From CBDTTM01 sp965363355 (GTDB lineage Bacteria; Bacillota; Negativicutes; Selenomonadales; Selenomonadaceae): 7,927 nt of DNA. Each line of letters starts with the position of its first letter. The stretch's first letter is position 1. The translations under genes and the position numbers were made by a program. This document shows, piece after piece, positions 1 to 6,199 of this stretch. Location: assembly GCA_965363355.1 (NCBI GenBank), contig CBDTTM010000114.1, forward strand, positions 1 through 7,927. The letters are read 5' to 3'. The notes beneath the pieces are model-generated. The model did no database searches, had not been told where the DNA came from, and saw only the letters and a list, made by a program, of their open reading frames with translations.

Positions 1-875
1 TTGTAGTGAGAATGAGCAACAAGATTCATTACATCCTCCTCTAAATTGGCGCCAGTACAAGAAATTATTTGCAATTTGTCCTGACGGATCATTTCTGCAA
101 ATATTTTCCCTATTTCTGCAGTACTCATAGCACCTGCAAGAGAAACTAACATTTTAGATCCTTTGTTTAATTGTGCTTCATAGCCTTTAGCAGCATTGAA
201 AGTATGTGCCATGCCGCCACCGATGATGATGGTGTCTACTTTATCGATCATGTTTGAGATAACGCCGATCTTATCGGATACTTTAGCGCCACCGATGATT
301 GCAACAAATGGACGCTGTGGATTAGCCAAGGTCTGGCCAATGAATTTGATTTCTTTTTCCATCAAATAACCAGCAACGGTTTCGATGTATTTCGTGATGC
401 CTTCAACCGAAGCATGGGCACGGTGAGACACACCAAATGCATCATTTACAGCAACATCAGCAAGCGATGCAAGTTTCTTGGAGAATTCCGGATCGTTTTT
501 TTCTTCTTCATTATGGTAACGAAGATTTTCAAGCAAGAGAACTTCGCCTGATTTTAAAGCAGCAGCAGCTTTTTCAGCTGGTTCGCCGATGCAGTCTTCC
601 GCAAATTTCACTTCATGACCGAGAAGTTCAGCCAAGCGGACAGCTACTGGTTTAACGGAAAATTTCGCTACGCGTTCGCCTTTTGGACGGCCTAAATGGC
701 AAGCAAGAATTACTGCCGCATTGTGATCGAGCAAATATTTTATCGTAGGCAATGTTGCACGAATTCTAGTGTCATTTGTGATATTGAGGTTTTCATCCAT
801 TGGTACGTTAAAATCAACACGGACAAATACTTTTTTGCCGTCTACGGCAATGTCTTCAATCGTTTTCTTATTCAT
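1..875 (-). CDS. pgk: Phosphoglycerate kinase N-terminal part joined in frame to a deoxyhypusine-synthase-like segment (partial, runs off left edge)
   Basis: The ATG at 873-875 follows a GGGAGG ribosome site with 9-nt spacing, 67 nt after gap. My translation is open to the window edge (291 full codons). Residues 1 to about 233 are classical phosphoglycerate kinase, the glycolytic enzyme that makes ATP from 1,3-bisphosphoglycerate. Visible motifs are VRVDFNVP (18-25), HLGRPKG (60-66), LLLENLRYH (113-121), NDAFG..HRAHAS (144-156), GGAKVSDKI (195-203) and GGGMAHTF (219-226). From about residue 234 the protein stops resembling PGK. It shows SLAGAMSTAE (245-254), EMIRQDK (261-267), SCTGANLEED (272-281) and NLVAHSHY (284-291), which I recognise as the bacterial deoxyhypusine synthase family. 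The rest of the PGK nucleotide domain, including the late GGGD-type motif, is therefore absent as far as is visible. As written, this product is unlikely to be a working kinase. It is a true fusion, a recombinant or an assembly chimera. The pgk identity of the first part is certain; the nature of the join is not. Confidence 0.9.
   Translation of the reverse strand, partial: MNKKTIEDIAVDGKKVFVRVDFNVPMDENLNITNDTRIRATLPTIKYLLDHNAAVILACHLGRPKGERVAKFSVKPVAVRLAELLGHEVKFAEDCIGEPAEKAAAALKSGEVLLLENLRYHNEEEKNDPEFSKKLASLADVAVNDAFGVSHRAHASVEGITKYIETVAGYLMEKEIKFIGQTLANPQRPFVAIIGGAKVSDKIGVISNMIDKVDTIIIGGGMAHTFNAAKGYEAQLNKGSKMLVSLAGAMSTAEIGKIFAEMIRQDKLQIISCTGANLEEDVMNLVAHSHY
177..197 (-). other. Junction between PGK-like and deoxyhypusine-synthase-like sequence
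   Basis: These codons encode N-A-A-K-G-Y-E (residues 227-233). To their right in the window the frame is PGK; to their left it is deoxyhypusine-synthase-like. From memory of the families, PGKs of this group read GGGMAHTFNAAKGYE followed by more PGK sequence, while bacterial deoxyhypusine synthases carry a similar AAKGYE shortly before their AGAMSTAE motif. The two parents may therefore share the same bases here. Codon use also shifts: before the junction isoleucine is ATT/ATC and glycine is mostly GGC, whereas after it ATA (four times), GGA/GGG, TTA and GAG appear. I see no stop, frameshift, insertion sequence or att-like repeat at the join. Confidence 0.7.
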
Positions 876-884
876 AATCAAACG

Positions 885-890
885 CCTCCC
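885..890 (-). promoter_or_regulatory. Ribosome binding site of pgk (GGGAGG)
   Basis: The minus strand reads GGGAGG with 9 nt before the ATG at 873-875. This fixes the pgk start and shows that its translation is initiated independently, not coupled to gap, which ends 67 nt upstream. Confidence 0.8.
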
Positions 891-900
891 GTATTAAAAT

Positions 901-927
901 AGGCCCGGCCCAAACAAGGCCGGACCT
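901..927 (-). terminator. GC-rich stem-loop between gap and pgk (weak terminator or mRNA-stabilising hairpin)
   Basis: On the minus strand AGGTCCGGCC pairs with GGCCGGGCCT over 10 bp (one G-U), with a 7-nt loop. The stem starts 15 nt after the gap stop codon. It is followed by ATTTTAAT rather than a clean run of T, so full termination seems unlikely because pgk begins only about 25 nt further on. Partial attenuation, or protection of the gap transcript from 3' decay, fits better. The pairing is directly seen; the role is inference. Confidence 0.5.
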
Positions 928-942
928 CTAGAGATCTAAACG

Positions 943-1956
943 TTATGCAAGTTCAGCAAAATATTTGATTGTGCGAACCATTTGGCTTGTATAGCTGTTT
1001 TCATTGTCATACCAAGATACAACCTGTACCTGTGTATTGCCATCGCCGATTGGGGATACCAAAGTCTGCGTAGCATCGAACAATGAACCGAATTTCATAC
1101 CGATGATGTCGCTCGATACGATATAATCTTCATTGTAGCCATAAGATTCAGTAGCAGCTGCTTTCATTGCTGCATTGATCTGATCTACAGTAACTTCGCC
1201 TTTTACTACAGCGAAAAGAAGAGTTGTGGAACCAGTAGGAGTCGGAACGCGCTGTGCAGCACCGATCAATTTGCCCTGAAGTTCTGGAAGAACCAAACCA
1301 ACAGCTTTAGCAGCACCAGTCGTGTTAGGAACGATGTTGACAGCTGCAGCACGGGATCTTCTCAAATCGCCATTTCTCTGTGGGCCATCAAGAGTCATCT
1401 GGTCACCAGTGTATGCATGGATCGTAGCCATGATACCAGTCTGGATTGGAGCTAATTTATTAAGAGCATCAGCCATTGGAGCTAAGCAGTTTGTTGTGCA
1501 AGAAGCTGCCGAGATAACTGTGTCACTAGCTTTAAGAACGTTATGGTTTGTACCAAATACGATTGTAGGAAGGTCGTTGCCTGCAGGTGCAGAGATAACA
1601 ACTTTCTTAGCGCCAGCTTTGATATGAGCTGAAGCTTTTTCTTTGGAAGTGTAGAAACCTGTGCATTCGAGAACAACATCTACATCAAGTTTGCCCCAAG
1701 GTAAATCTGCAGCATCTTTTTCTGCATAGATTCTGATTGTTTTGCCGTTTACTGTAATGGAATCTTCGCTTGCCGATACAGTATCGCATAAAGCATATTT
1801 TCCTTGTGTAGAGTCATATTTCAATAAGTGTGCGAGCATTTTAGGGCTAGTCAAATCGTTGATTGCAACGACATCATACCCTTCTGCACCAAACATTTGT
1901 CTGAATGCAAGACGACCGATACGGCCAAATCCATTGATAGCTACTTTTACTGCCAT
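943..1956 (-). CDS. gap: Glyceraldehyde-3-phosphate dehydrogenase, type I, glycolytic
   Basis: This 337-residue protein has the normal family length. It oxidises glyceraldehyde 3-phosphate with phosphate and NAD to 1,3-bisphosphoglycerate in the cytoplasm and normally acts as a homotetramer. The Rossmann motif NGFGRIGR is at residues 8-15. The acidic residue in AINDLT (D34) favours NAD over NADP. The catalytic cysteine is C153 in SAASCTTNC and the partner histidine is H180 in ATIHAYTGD. The segment DLRRSRAAAVNIVP and the C-terminal VVSWYDNE..Y are also standard. The ATG at 1954-1956 follows TAGGGGG (1967-1973) with 10-nt spacing, 23 nt after cggR, so it is co-transcribed with its regulator. 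The product feeds directly into the pgk step encoded next. Both key residues are present and I see nothing abnormal. Confidence 0.98.
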   Translation of the reverse strand: MAVKVAINGFGRIGRLAFRQMFGAEGYDVVAINDLTSPKMLAHLLKYDSTQGKYALCDTVSASEDSITVNGKTIRIYAEKDAADLPWGKLDVDVVLECTGFYTSKEKASAHIKAGAKKVVISAPAGNDLPTIVFGTNHNVLKASDTVISAASCTTNCLAPMADALNKLAPIQTGIMATIHAYTGDQMTLDGPQRNGDLRRSRAAAVNIVPNTTGAAKAVGLVLPELQGKLIGAAQRVPTPTGSTTLLFAVVKGEVTVDQINAAMKAAATESYGYNEDYIVSSDIIGMKFGSLFDATQTLVSPIGDGNTQVQVVSWYDNENSYTSQMVRTIKYFAELA

Positions 1957-1966
1957 TGTGAAAATA

Positions 1967-1973
1967 CCCCCTA
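1967..1973 (-). promoter_or_regulatory. Strong ribosome binding site of gap (TAGGGGG)
   Basis: A G-rich Shine-Dalgarno site sits in the 23-nt gap between cggR and gap, 10 nt before the gap ATG. I see no separate promoter in this gap, so gap appears to depend on transcription from upstream of cggR. Confidence 0.7.
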
Positions 1974-1979
1974 ATTTTT

Positions 1980-3032
1980 TTAAAAAGTTTTCTGAGATTT
2001 CTCAGCTTTTATTATCAACTGAATAGCTCCAGCGGCAGCCTCATCGATGACCAGCACATCATTGCTGCCGGCCCGGATGACTGCAAGGATAGCTTCAGCT
2101 TTGTTGACGCCACCAGCTACCGCAATAGTTCTGCCTACTCCCACTAGGTTATTCAGACGAAATCCATTTGTTGAATATGTATATATGCATTTGCCATCTT
2201 GCGAAAAATAATGTCCAAGAGCCTCACCTACGCCAAGTTTGCAAATATTTTCAGCAACCTTAGGCGCATGGGTCCGTCTATGGGCCATGACATCTGCTCG
2301 GCCGATGCTATGGATCATAACATCCGCCTTTTGAATGAGTTCCTCAATTTCACTGACTGTCGAATCGGTATTTTTTATCGCTTCAAGCGCTTCATCATTG
2401 AGTCCCTCCGGGATATGCAAGAGCCTGTACTGGCCACCAAGATTCCTCGCCATGACCGCAGCCACGGAATTTGCCTGGCGCTCTACATTCTCTCCAAGAC
2501 CACCACGTGTCGGTACAATCAAAGTGTCTGGTAAATATCCACTGACCGCTGCCGCAACAGATGCCATAGTCGAACCGCCACTGACAGCAACGACCATCTT
2601 ATCTTTGAGCACCTCTGCTAGCACTTCGGCTGCAGCTCGTCCCAGTTCTTTAAAGACACAACCATCGCTGGTGCTGTCTCCTGGAACAATCTTAACCATA
2701 TTGACACCAAGTTCTTTTTCCAAGTAACGCTCCGTCACCAAAAAGCCATGCAATATTTTTACATACTCTCTTAATTGGTCAACGGCCTTCCAGCCTTCTT
2801 GTGTAGCCGTGACGCCAAGACCTGAAAGCTCAACCAAACCCGCATCCTTCAAAACCTTTATATCCGTTCGCACAGCAGATTCAGATAAATTCATCTGAGT
2901 TGCCAAAGCTCTTCGACCAATTGGTTGATGATAGCGGATATAGGTCAGAAGTTCATAACGTTTTTCAGCAAGACTGCTCATTTCCGGTACAATCTTCTGT
3001 TGTAGCCCAATAATATACTCTAATGTCTTCAC
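1980..3032 (-). CDS. cggR: Central glycolytic genes regulator (SorC/DeoR-type repressor)
   Basis: This 350-residue cytoplasmic repressor has an N-terminal winged helix-turn-helix (about residues 25-75; the recognition helix lies in MNLSESAVRTDIKVLKDAGLV) and a C-terminal SorC-type sugar-phosphate-binding domain (about 95-345). Signature segments are VSGGSTMASVAAA (about 150-162), which would hold a phosphate, and PTRGGLGE (174-181), matching the effector-pocket RGGLGE segment of CggR. In Bacillus subtilis CggR binds as a tetramer and fructose-1,6-bisphosphate releases repression of the cggR-gapA-pgk-tpi-pgm-eno operon; the same effector is assumed here. The start is GTG at 3030-3032, preceded by AGGGG (3042-3046) with 9-nt spacing. 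No in-frame ATG competes. Its place as first gene before gap and pgk is the classical arrangement, so the specific name is safe. Autoregulation is likely, given the operator-like repeat just upstream. Confidence 0.95.
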   Translation of the reverse strand: MKTLEYIIGLQQKIVPEMSSLAEKRYELLTYIRYHQPIGRRALATQMNLSESAVRTDIKVLKDAGLVELSGLGVTATQEGWKAVDQLREYVKILHGFLVTERYLEKELGVNMVKIVPGDSTSDGCVFKELGRAAAEVLAEVLKDKMVVAVSGGSTMASVAAAVSGYLPDTLIVPTRGGLGENVERQANSVAAVMARNLGGQYRLLHIPEGLNDEALEAIKNTDSTVSEIEELIQKADVMIHSIGRADVMAHRRTHAPKVAENICKLGVGEALGHYFSQDGKCIYTYSTNGFRLNNLVGVGRTIAVAGGVNKAEAILAVIRAGSNDVLVIDEAAAGAIQLIIKAEKSQKTF

Positions 3033-3057
3033 AGTTCACTGCCCCTGGCTTTTTTAT

Positions 3058-3083
3058 ATCCCACTGGTTTATTTCTTATCCCG
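3058..3083 (-). promoter_or_regulatory. Putative CggR operator (direct repeat, 20-bp period)
   Basis: The minus strand carries CGGGAT (3078-3083) and TGGGAT (3058-3063), with starts exactly 20 bp apart, lying at and just after the predicted transcription start of cggR. The B. subtilis CggR operator, as I recall it, is a CGGGAC N6 TGTC N4 unit repeated with a 20-bp period at the equivalent place. The GGGA halves are conserved here, but the intervening TGTC halves are not (TAAA and AAGC instead). This makes it a good but imperfect candidate. Confidence 0.6.
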
Positions 3084-3089
3084 TTGCTT

Positions 3090-3119
3090 ATAATACAATA
3101 GATTTGCCTCGATTGTCAA
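3090..3119 (-). promoter_or_regulatory. Sigma-A-type promoter of the cggR-gap-pgk operon
   Basis: The minus strand has TTGACA (3114-3119, perfect -35), an 18-nt spacer and TATTAT (3090-3095, five of six for -10). Transcription would start near 3083, inside the operator-like repeat, so a bound repressor would block initiation or early elongation. The leader to the GTG start would be about 50 nt. Confidence 0.75.
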
Positions 3120-3273
3120 TGCTTTCCTGGTAAATTTTCAGTCTTTTTCATTACTAGAAATATGGCTTATGACGGGCAATTTTATCATATATTATAATTA
3201 TGGAAGCATTGGAGAATATTATGTTTATTTTGCTTATCTTCCGCAAAAAATTTGAAATTCCTGCTTGTTTTTC

Positions 3274-3321
3274 ATAAATAAAAAGAGTATTGCTTCGAAG
3301 GGCAATACTCTTTTTATTTAT
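3274..3321. terminator. Strong bidirectional intrinsic terminator after scfB
   Basis: A 20-bp perfect inverted repeat (3274-3293 with 3302-3321) encloses an 8-nt loop. Its core AGAGTATTGC is flanked by A-rich and T-rich arms, which supply a U-tract in both directions. It starts 4 nt past the scfB stop codon. It isolates scfB from the cggR promoter about 150 nt further on. The AT-rich stretch 3120-3273 between the two holds no gene or other element that I can support. Confidence 0.92.
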
Positions 3322-3325
3322 CTTA

Positions 3326-4684
3326 TTACATTTTTTCAAGTGCCATCGTCGCCTGAACGACCAATGCGCATTCCAAACGTTTTTTCTGCAATTCACAGCC
3401 AAGTTCATACGGCTTACGAATATCATCATGGAATAAATCTGCGTTAGCATGACAGCCGCCGCTGCAGAAAAATCTTGCCCAACAGTCCGTGCATTTTTCT
3501 TTGTTAAGAACATGGGATTCACGGAAATATCTCGGCATTTCTTTCTTTTCGATACCATTGAATATAGTGCCCATAAGATACTTTTCCCTACCGACAAATT
3601 GATGGCAAGGATAGAGATCGCCATTGGCGGCAACCGCATAATACTCATGACCTGCACCGCAGCCGCTTAGACGTTTGGCTACGCAAGGACCATTGCTAAG
3701 ATCCATATTAAAGTGAAAGAAGAAGAACCCTTTTCCTTCTTCACGGCGTTTCAAATAAGCTTTTGTCAGCTTATCGTATTCTGCCGAAAGCTGCGGCAAG
3801 TCTTTTTCCGTAAACCCATATGGAGAGTCCTTAAGAACGACTGGTTCAACCGAAAGGATGTCAAAGCCTTGGTCTGCCATATCGAGAACATCTTCGGTAA
3901 AGTCCGGGTTGCTCGCCGTAAAAGTTCCACGCAGATAATAATCGCTGCCATTGCGAGCTTCTACGATTTTTTTGAAATTTTTCAAAGACGCATCATAGCT
4001 TCCCTGCCCACCGGCATTCGGGCGCATGTTGTCATGGACGCTTTTTCGGCCATCAAGGCTCAATACCAAACTGATGTTGTTATCGTTAAGATATTTTATG
4101 TTATCATCACTTAGCAATATGCCATTTGTCGTCAAAGTCAGCTTAAATACCTTGCCAGTTTCTTTTTCACGTTTGCGAACATAAGAAACTACATGTTTTA
4201 CAACAGGCATATTCATCAATGGTTCGCCGCCAAAAAAGTCAATTTCACAATGTTTGCGCGAACCGCTGTGACTGATGATGTAGTCAACGGCTGCTTCGCC
4301 GACTTCATTGGTCATCAAACCGCGGTCATGGCCAAAATCACCTGTTCCGGCAAAGCAGTACTTACAGCGAAGCTTACAGTCATGCGCTACCATCAGACAT
4401 AAGGATTTGACAAGACCTTCTTCTTTGAATGTCGGTGGAATATCGATATCTGGAGCAAAGAGCTGCTGCATGTCGATTAGTTTATGAAGCTCACCTACCG
4501 CCTCCGTCACTTCCGCAGCATCATAACTCCCCGAAAATTTTTCGATGGTTTCTTTATCGTTGGTTCCGTCAAAGACATCCATCATGTCATAGATCATCTT
4601 ATCGATGACATGTACAGCTCCACTATTGATATCGAGGAGGATATACATGCCGTTTTGCTCAAATTTATGTATTCTAACTTTCAT
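3326..4684 (-). CDS. scfB: SCIFF peptide maturase, radical SAM/SPASM thioether-forming enzyme
   Basis: This 452-residue cytoplasmic enzyme would install a sulfur-to-carbon thioether cross-link in the SCIFF peptide encoded just upstream. Residues 1-90 form a precursor-recognition-like region (MKVRIHKFEQNGMYILLDI start, typical of this family). The radical SAM domain follows with the cluster motif CKLRCKYC (C103, C107, C110) and the SAM-contact motif GGEP (152-155). The C-terminal SPASM part carries C334, C342, C360, C398, C401, C407, C411 and C430 (C439 is also present), enough for two auxiliary iron-sulfur clusters. NGDLYPCHQF (354-363) and CTDCWARFFCSGGC (398-411) are characteristic. The ATG at 4682-4684 has AAGGAG (4690-4695) close upstream. 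Relatives include CteB of Clostridium thermocellum and Tte1186. The adjacent precursor makes the assignment specific, not just generic radical SAM. All cluster cysteines expected for activity appear to be present. Confidence 0.96.
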   Translation of the reverse strand: MKVRIHKFEQNGMYILLDINSGAVHVIDKMIYDMMDVFDGTNDKETIEKFSGSYDAAEVTEAVGELHKLIDMQQLFAPDIDIPPTFKEEGLVKSLCLMVAHDCKLRCKYCFAGTGDFGHDRGLMTNEVGEAAVDYIISHSGSRKHCEIDFFGGEPLMNMPVVKHVVSYVRKREKETGKVFKLTLTTNGILLSDDNIKYLNDNNISLVLSLDGRKSVHDNMRPNAGGQGSYDASLKNFKKIVEARNGSDYYLRGTFTASNPDFTEDVLDMADQGFDILSVEPVVLKDSPYGFTEKDLPQLSAEYDKLTKAYLKRREEGKGFFFFHFNMDLSNGPCVAKRLSGCGAGHEYYAVAANGDLYPCHQFVGREKYLMGTIFNGIEKKEMPRYFRESHVLNKEKCTDCWARFFCSGGCHANADLFHDDIRKPYELGCELQKKRLECALVVQATMALEKM

Positions 4685-4721
4685 TTTTTCTCCTTCATAC
4701 TTCTTTTGCTTTTATTTTTAT

Positions 4722-4744
4722 CAACAAAGGAATTGCCTTTATTG
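4722..4744 (-). other. Possible leader hairpin upstream of scfB
   Basis: In the transcript, CAATAAAGG pairs with CCTTTGTTG (9 bp, one U-G) around a 5-nt loop. A second copy of the left-arm type, CAACAAA (4748-4754), lies just upstream and can pair perfectly with the same TTTGTTG, so two alternative folds are possible between the scfA terminator and scfB. I recognise no known riboswitch. The stems are AT-rich and modest, and may be chance. Confidence 0.3.
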
Positions 4745-4759
4745 CATTTTGTTGGCATG

Positions 4760-4790
4760 AAAAAAGGGCTGCATCTACAGCCCTCTTTTG
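4760..4790 (-). terminator. Intrinsic terminator between scfA and scfB
   Basis: The minus strand reads AGGGCTG, a 6-nt loop, CAGCCCT, then a run of six T (7-bp GC-rich core, extended weakly by A-rich/T-rich flanks). It begins about 10 nt after the scfA stop codon. It would end most transcripts after the short precursor gene and let a minority run on into the maturase gene, giving excess peptide over enzyme. The structure is seen; the stoichiometry role is inferred. Confidence 0.8.
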
Positions 4791-4797
4791 CCGCTGA

Positions 4798-4935
4798 TTA
4801 TTTTGCGCAAGCTTGGTTTCCAACTGTGCAAGATGTCTTGCAAGCTGACTGGCAGGATGCCTGGCATTCGCCGCAACCGCCTGTTTGAACCGTACTCTGT
4901 AAGGAAGGTTTATTAACCGTCTTAATGTGTTTCAT
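4798..4935 (-). CDS. scfA: SCIFF ranthipeptide precursor (six cysteines in forty-five residues)
   Basis: This 45-residue peptide starts at the ATG at 4933-4935, preceded by an excellent GAGGAGG (4944-4950) with 8-nt spacing. It opens MKHIKTVNKPSLQ, and the leader ends at TGG (18-20). The core has exactly six cysteines at 21, 24, 28, 32, 36 and 43, in the order GGCGECQASCQSACKTSC and then CAK at the C terminus. Length, cysteine count and wording match the SCIFF family, which is nearly universal in Clostridia and is modified by the radical SAM maturase encoded 113 nt downstream. In the characterised CteA peptide the cross-link joins Cys32 to Thr37, as I recall; both residues are present here at the same numbers. 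The biological role of SCIFF peptides is unresolved, with signalling proposed. No protease or exporter gene lies in the window. Confidence 0.97.
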   Translation of the reverse strand: MKHIKTVNKPSLQSTVQTGGCGECQASCQSACKTSCTVGNQACAK

Positions 4936-4976
4936 ATCGCAGTCCTCCTCATTGCATAATAATACTTACTCCATCT

Positions 4977-5005
4977 ATTTTAGCCTTTTTGACCAAACTA
5001 AGCAA
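4977..5005 (-). promoter_or_regulatory. Candidate promoter of scfA
   Basis: TTGCTT (5000-5005), a 17-nt spacer and TAAAAT (4977-4982) form a reasonable sigma-A-type promoter in the 77-nt gap between the secreted-protein gene and scfA. The -35 is weak. No terminator hairpin is visible after the upstream gene, so read-through from the whiA side may also supply scfA transcripts. Confidence 0.45.
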
Positions 5006-5012
5006 GTACCTG

Positions 5013-6170
5013 CTATTTCGCCGGAATCAAAATAATCCGTACCGGCAGATTTGATGCTCCCGGCGGAGAAAATTTGAACCAAAGCGAGTTTATATTGTTA
5101 TAGGTTCCTAAATCAGCCAAATCGATGCGTTTTGGATCTTCACCAAAAAACACTTTATCGCTTGGCGTCGGAATCATATTTTCATTCCCATTGGTGCCAA
5201 AACGAGCCGTCATCACTCCGGCATAAGAACCGCCGGATGGTTTTAAGTAATACCTCGTCTTGCCTACTCCGCGAGTTGGTATATGAATGGTATATAAAAT
5301 ACCATAATTTCCATAGTTTTTAACAATGCTTCCATCGGTAGCATCTACACCTATACGATATAAATCTTGGCTATCATCCGCTAAAGAAAAATAAATTGCC
5401 CCATCTTTTTCTGGGTCATATACTTGTTCACTCGTTATAAAACGATCCATTCCCGCAAAGGTTCCACGCAAACGATGCGAATCGGCTGGTAAAACATTGG
5501 CTCTAGCAACGAAATCTACTGGATTGGCCGTTGCCGGCAATGCGACCACAGTCACTTTCACTGGCGTAGTTGTCGTAAAGTCAAAAACTCCATATACCAG
5601 TTTATCCGGTGCTACAACCGTTGTTCCCATGCGTGGGTCCAGTAAGCGTTTCCCATAAGCTTCTATATAGACTTGGTTGCGCTTTGGTGCAAAAAAATAC
5701 TCGGTTTGCGTCGCCTTCCCAACATCAAGATAATTTTCACTTGGGATAGAAAGCCCGCCGCGTGTGACAGAAACCGTCGTTTCGGTCGATGAAAGGTTCT
5801 CCAATACCACCGCGATTTTTTTATCTTCCTTGGTCGCATTTAAATGATAGTATAGAATTCGTGCTTTGCCTTCCACCGTATCACTGTAGAGGATTCCATC
5901 TTGCTGAACGATTTCCGGGCTGTCCGAAAACAGCAAAGTACCGCCTGTTTCAGCAGACTGAACATTCCACTGTTTCATCGTATTGAGCCCTGGTGCCGGC
6001 TTTGGTGCGGCAGCAATCGTCTTATCTGGCTGCGTGATGACTGTGGTCTTTGCCCCTTCATCTTTTTTATGTGCAGCTTGTGCTGTTGCAAAAGATGCCA
6101 TCATCGCACCTAGCAATATAAAACATATCCATCGTCGTACCTTAAAATTCATTATCAATACAGCAGCCAC
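5013..6170 (-). CDS. Secreted protein of unknown function
   Basis: I do not recognise this protein. The longest reading is 385 residues from a GTG at 6168-6170. The ATG six codons later (6150-6152) gives a more typical signal peptide, MNFKVRR followed by a hydrophobic stretch (about residues 14-28 of the long form), with likely cleavage after ATAQA (residue 32). Neither start has a well-spaced ribosome site: GGGGGAG (6193-6199) is 22 nt from the GTG, and AAAGG lies 2 nt before it. The mature part begins with a Lys/Pro/Ala-rich linker (about 33-62), then two beta-rich stretches (about 65-215 and 225-385), with many alternating hydrophobic residues and no cysteine. No catalytic motif, LPXTG, S-layer-homology or lipobox is visible. 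It follows the deacetylase gene by 29 nt, suggesting a shared transcript and a cell-envelope role, but this is only context. Coding status is secure from length and signal peptide. Confidence 0.85.
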   Translation of the reverse strand: MAAVLIMNFKVRRWICFILLGAMMASFATAQAAHKKDEGAKTTVITQPDKTIAAAPKPAPGLNTMKQWNVQSAETGGTLLFSDSPEIVQQDGILYSDTVEGKARILYYHLNATKEDKKIAVVLENLSSTETTVSVTRGGLSIPSENYLDVGKATQTEYFFAPKRNQVYIEAYGKRLLDPRMGTTVVAPDKLVYGVFDFTTTTPVKVTVVALPATANPVDFVARANVLPADSHRLRGTFAGMDRFITSEQVYDPEKDGAIYFSLADDSQDLYRIGVDATDGSIVKNYGNYGILYTIHIPTRGVGKTRYYLKPSGGSYAGVMTARFGTNGNENMIPTPSDKVFFGEDPKRIDLADLGTYNNINSLWFKFSPPGASNLPVRIILIPAK

Positions 6171-6199
6171 AACCTTTTTTGACTGCCCACTCTCCCCCT

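Noticed and set aside
1..875. Frameshift as the reason pgk looks wrong near the left edge
   Set aside because: I translated every codon from 875 to 3. The frame is unbroken, and the downstream part is a coherent different protein family, not a shifted reading of pgk.
1322..2534. Several plus-strand open frames of 60-111 codons opposite gap and cggR
   Set aside because: They are antisense to well-conserved genes, with no ribosome sites and low-complexity translations. They are by-products of codon bias in the real genes.
3120..3273. Possible small RNA or short gene in the AT-rich gap between cggR and scfB
   Set aside because: No start with a ribosome site, no promoter-terminator pair in a suitable order and no hairpin other than the scfB terminator could be seen.
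3154..3657. Minus-strand 167-codon frame overlapping the end of scfB
   Set aside because: It overlaps the cysteine-rich SPASM part of scfB in another frame, crosses the strong terminator hairpin and has no recognisable domain or ribosome site.
4484..4888. Plus-strand 134-codon frame across the scfA-scfB region
   Set aside because: It runs antisense through the start of scfB, the terminator and most of scfA. Its translation has no protein-like features and the opposite strand holds convincing genes.
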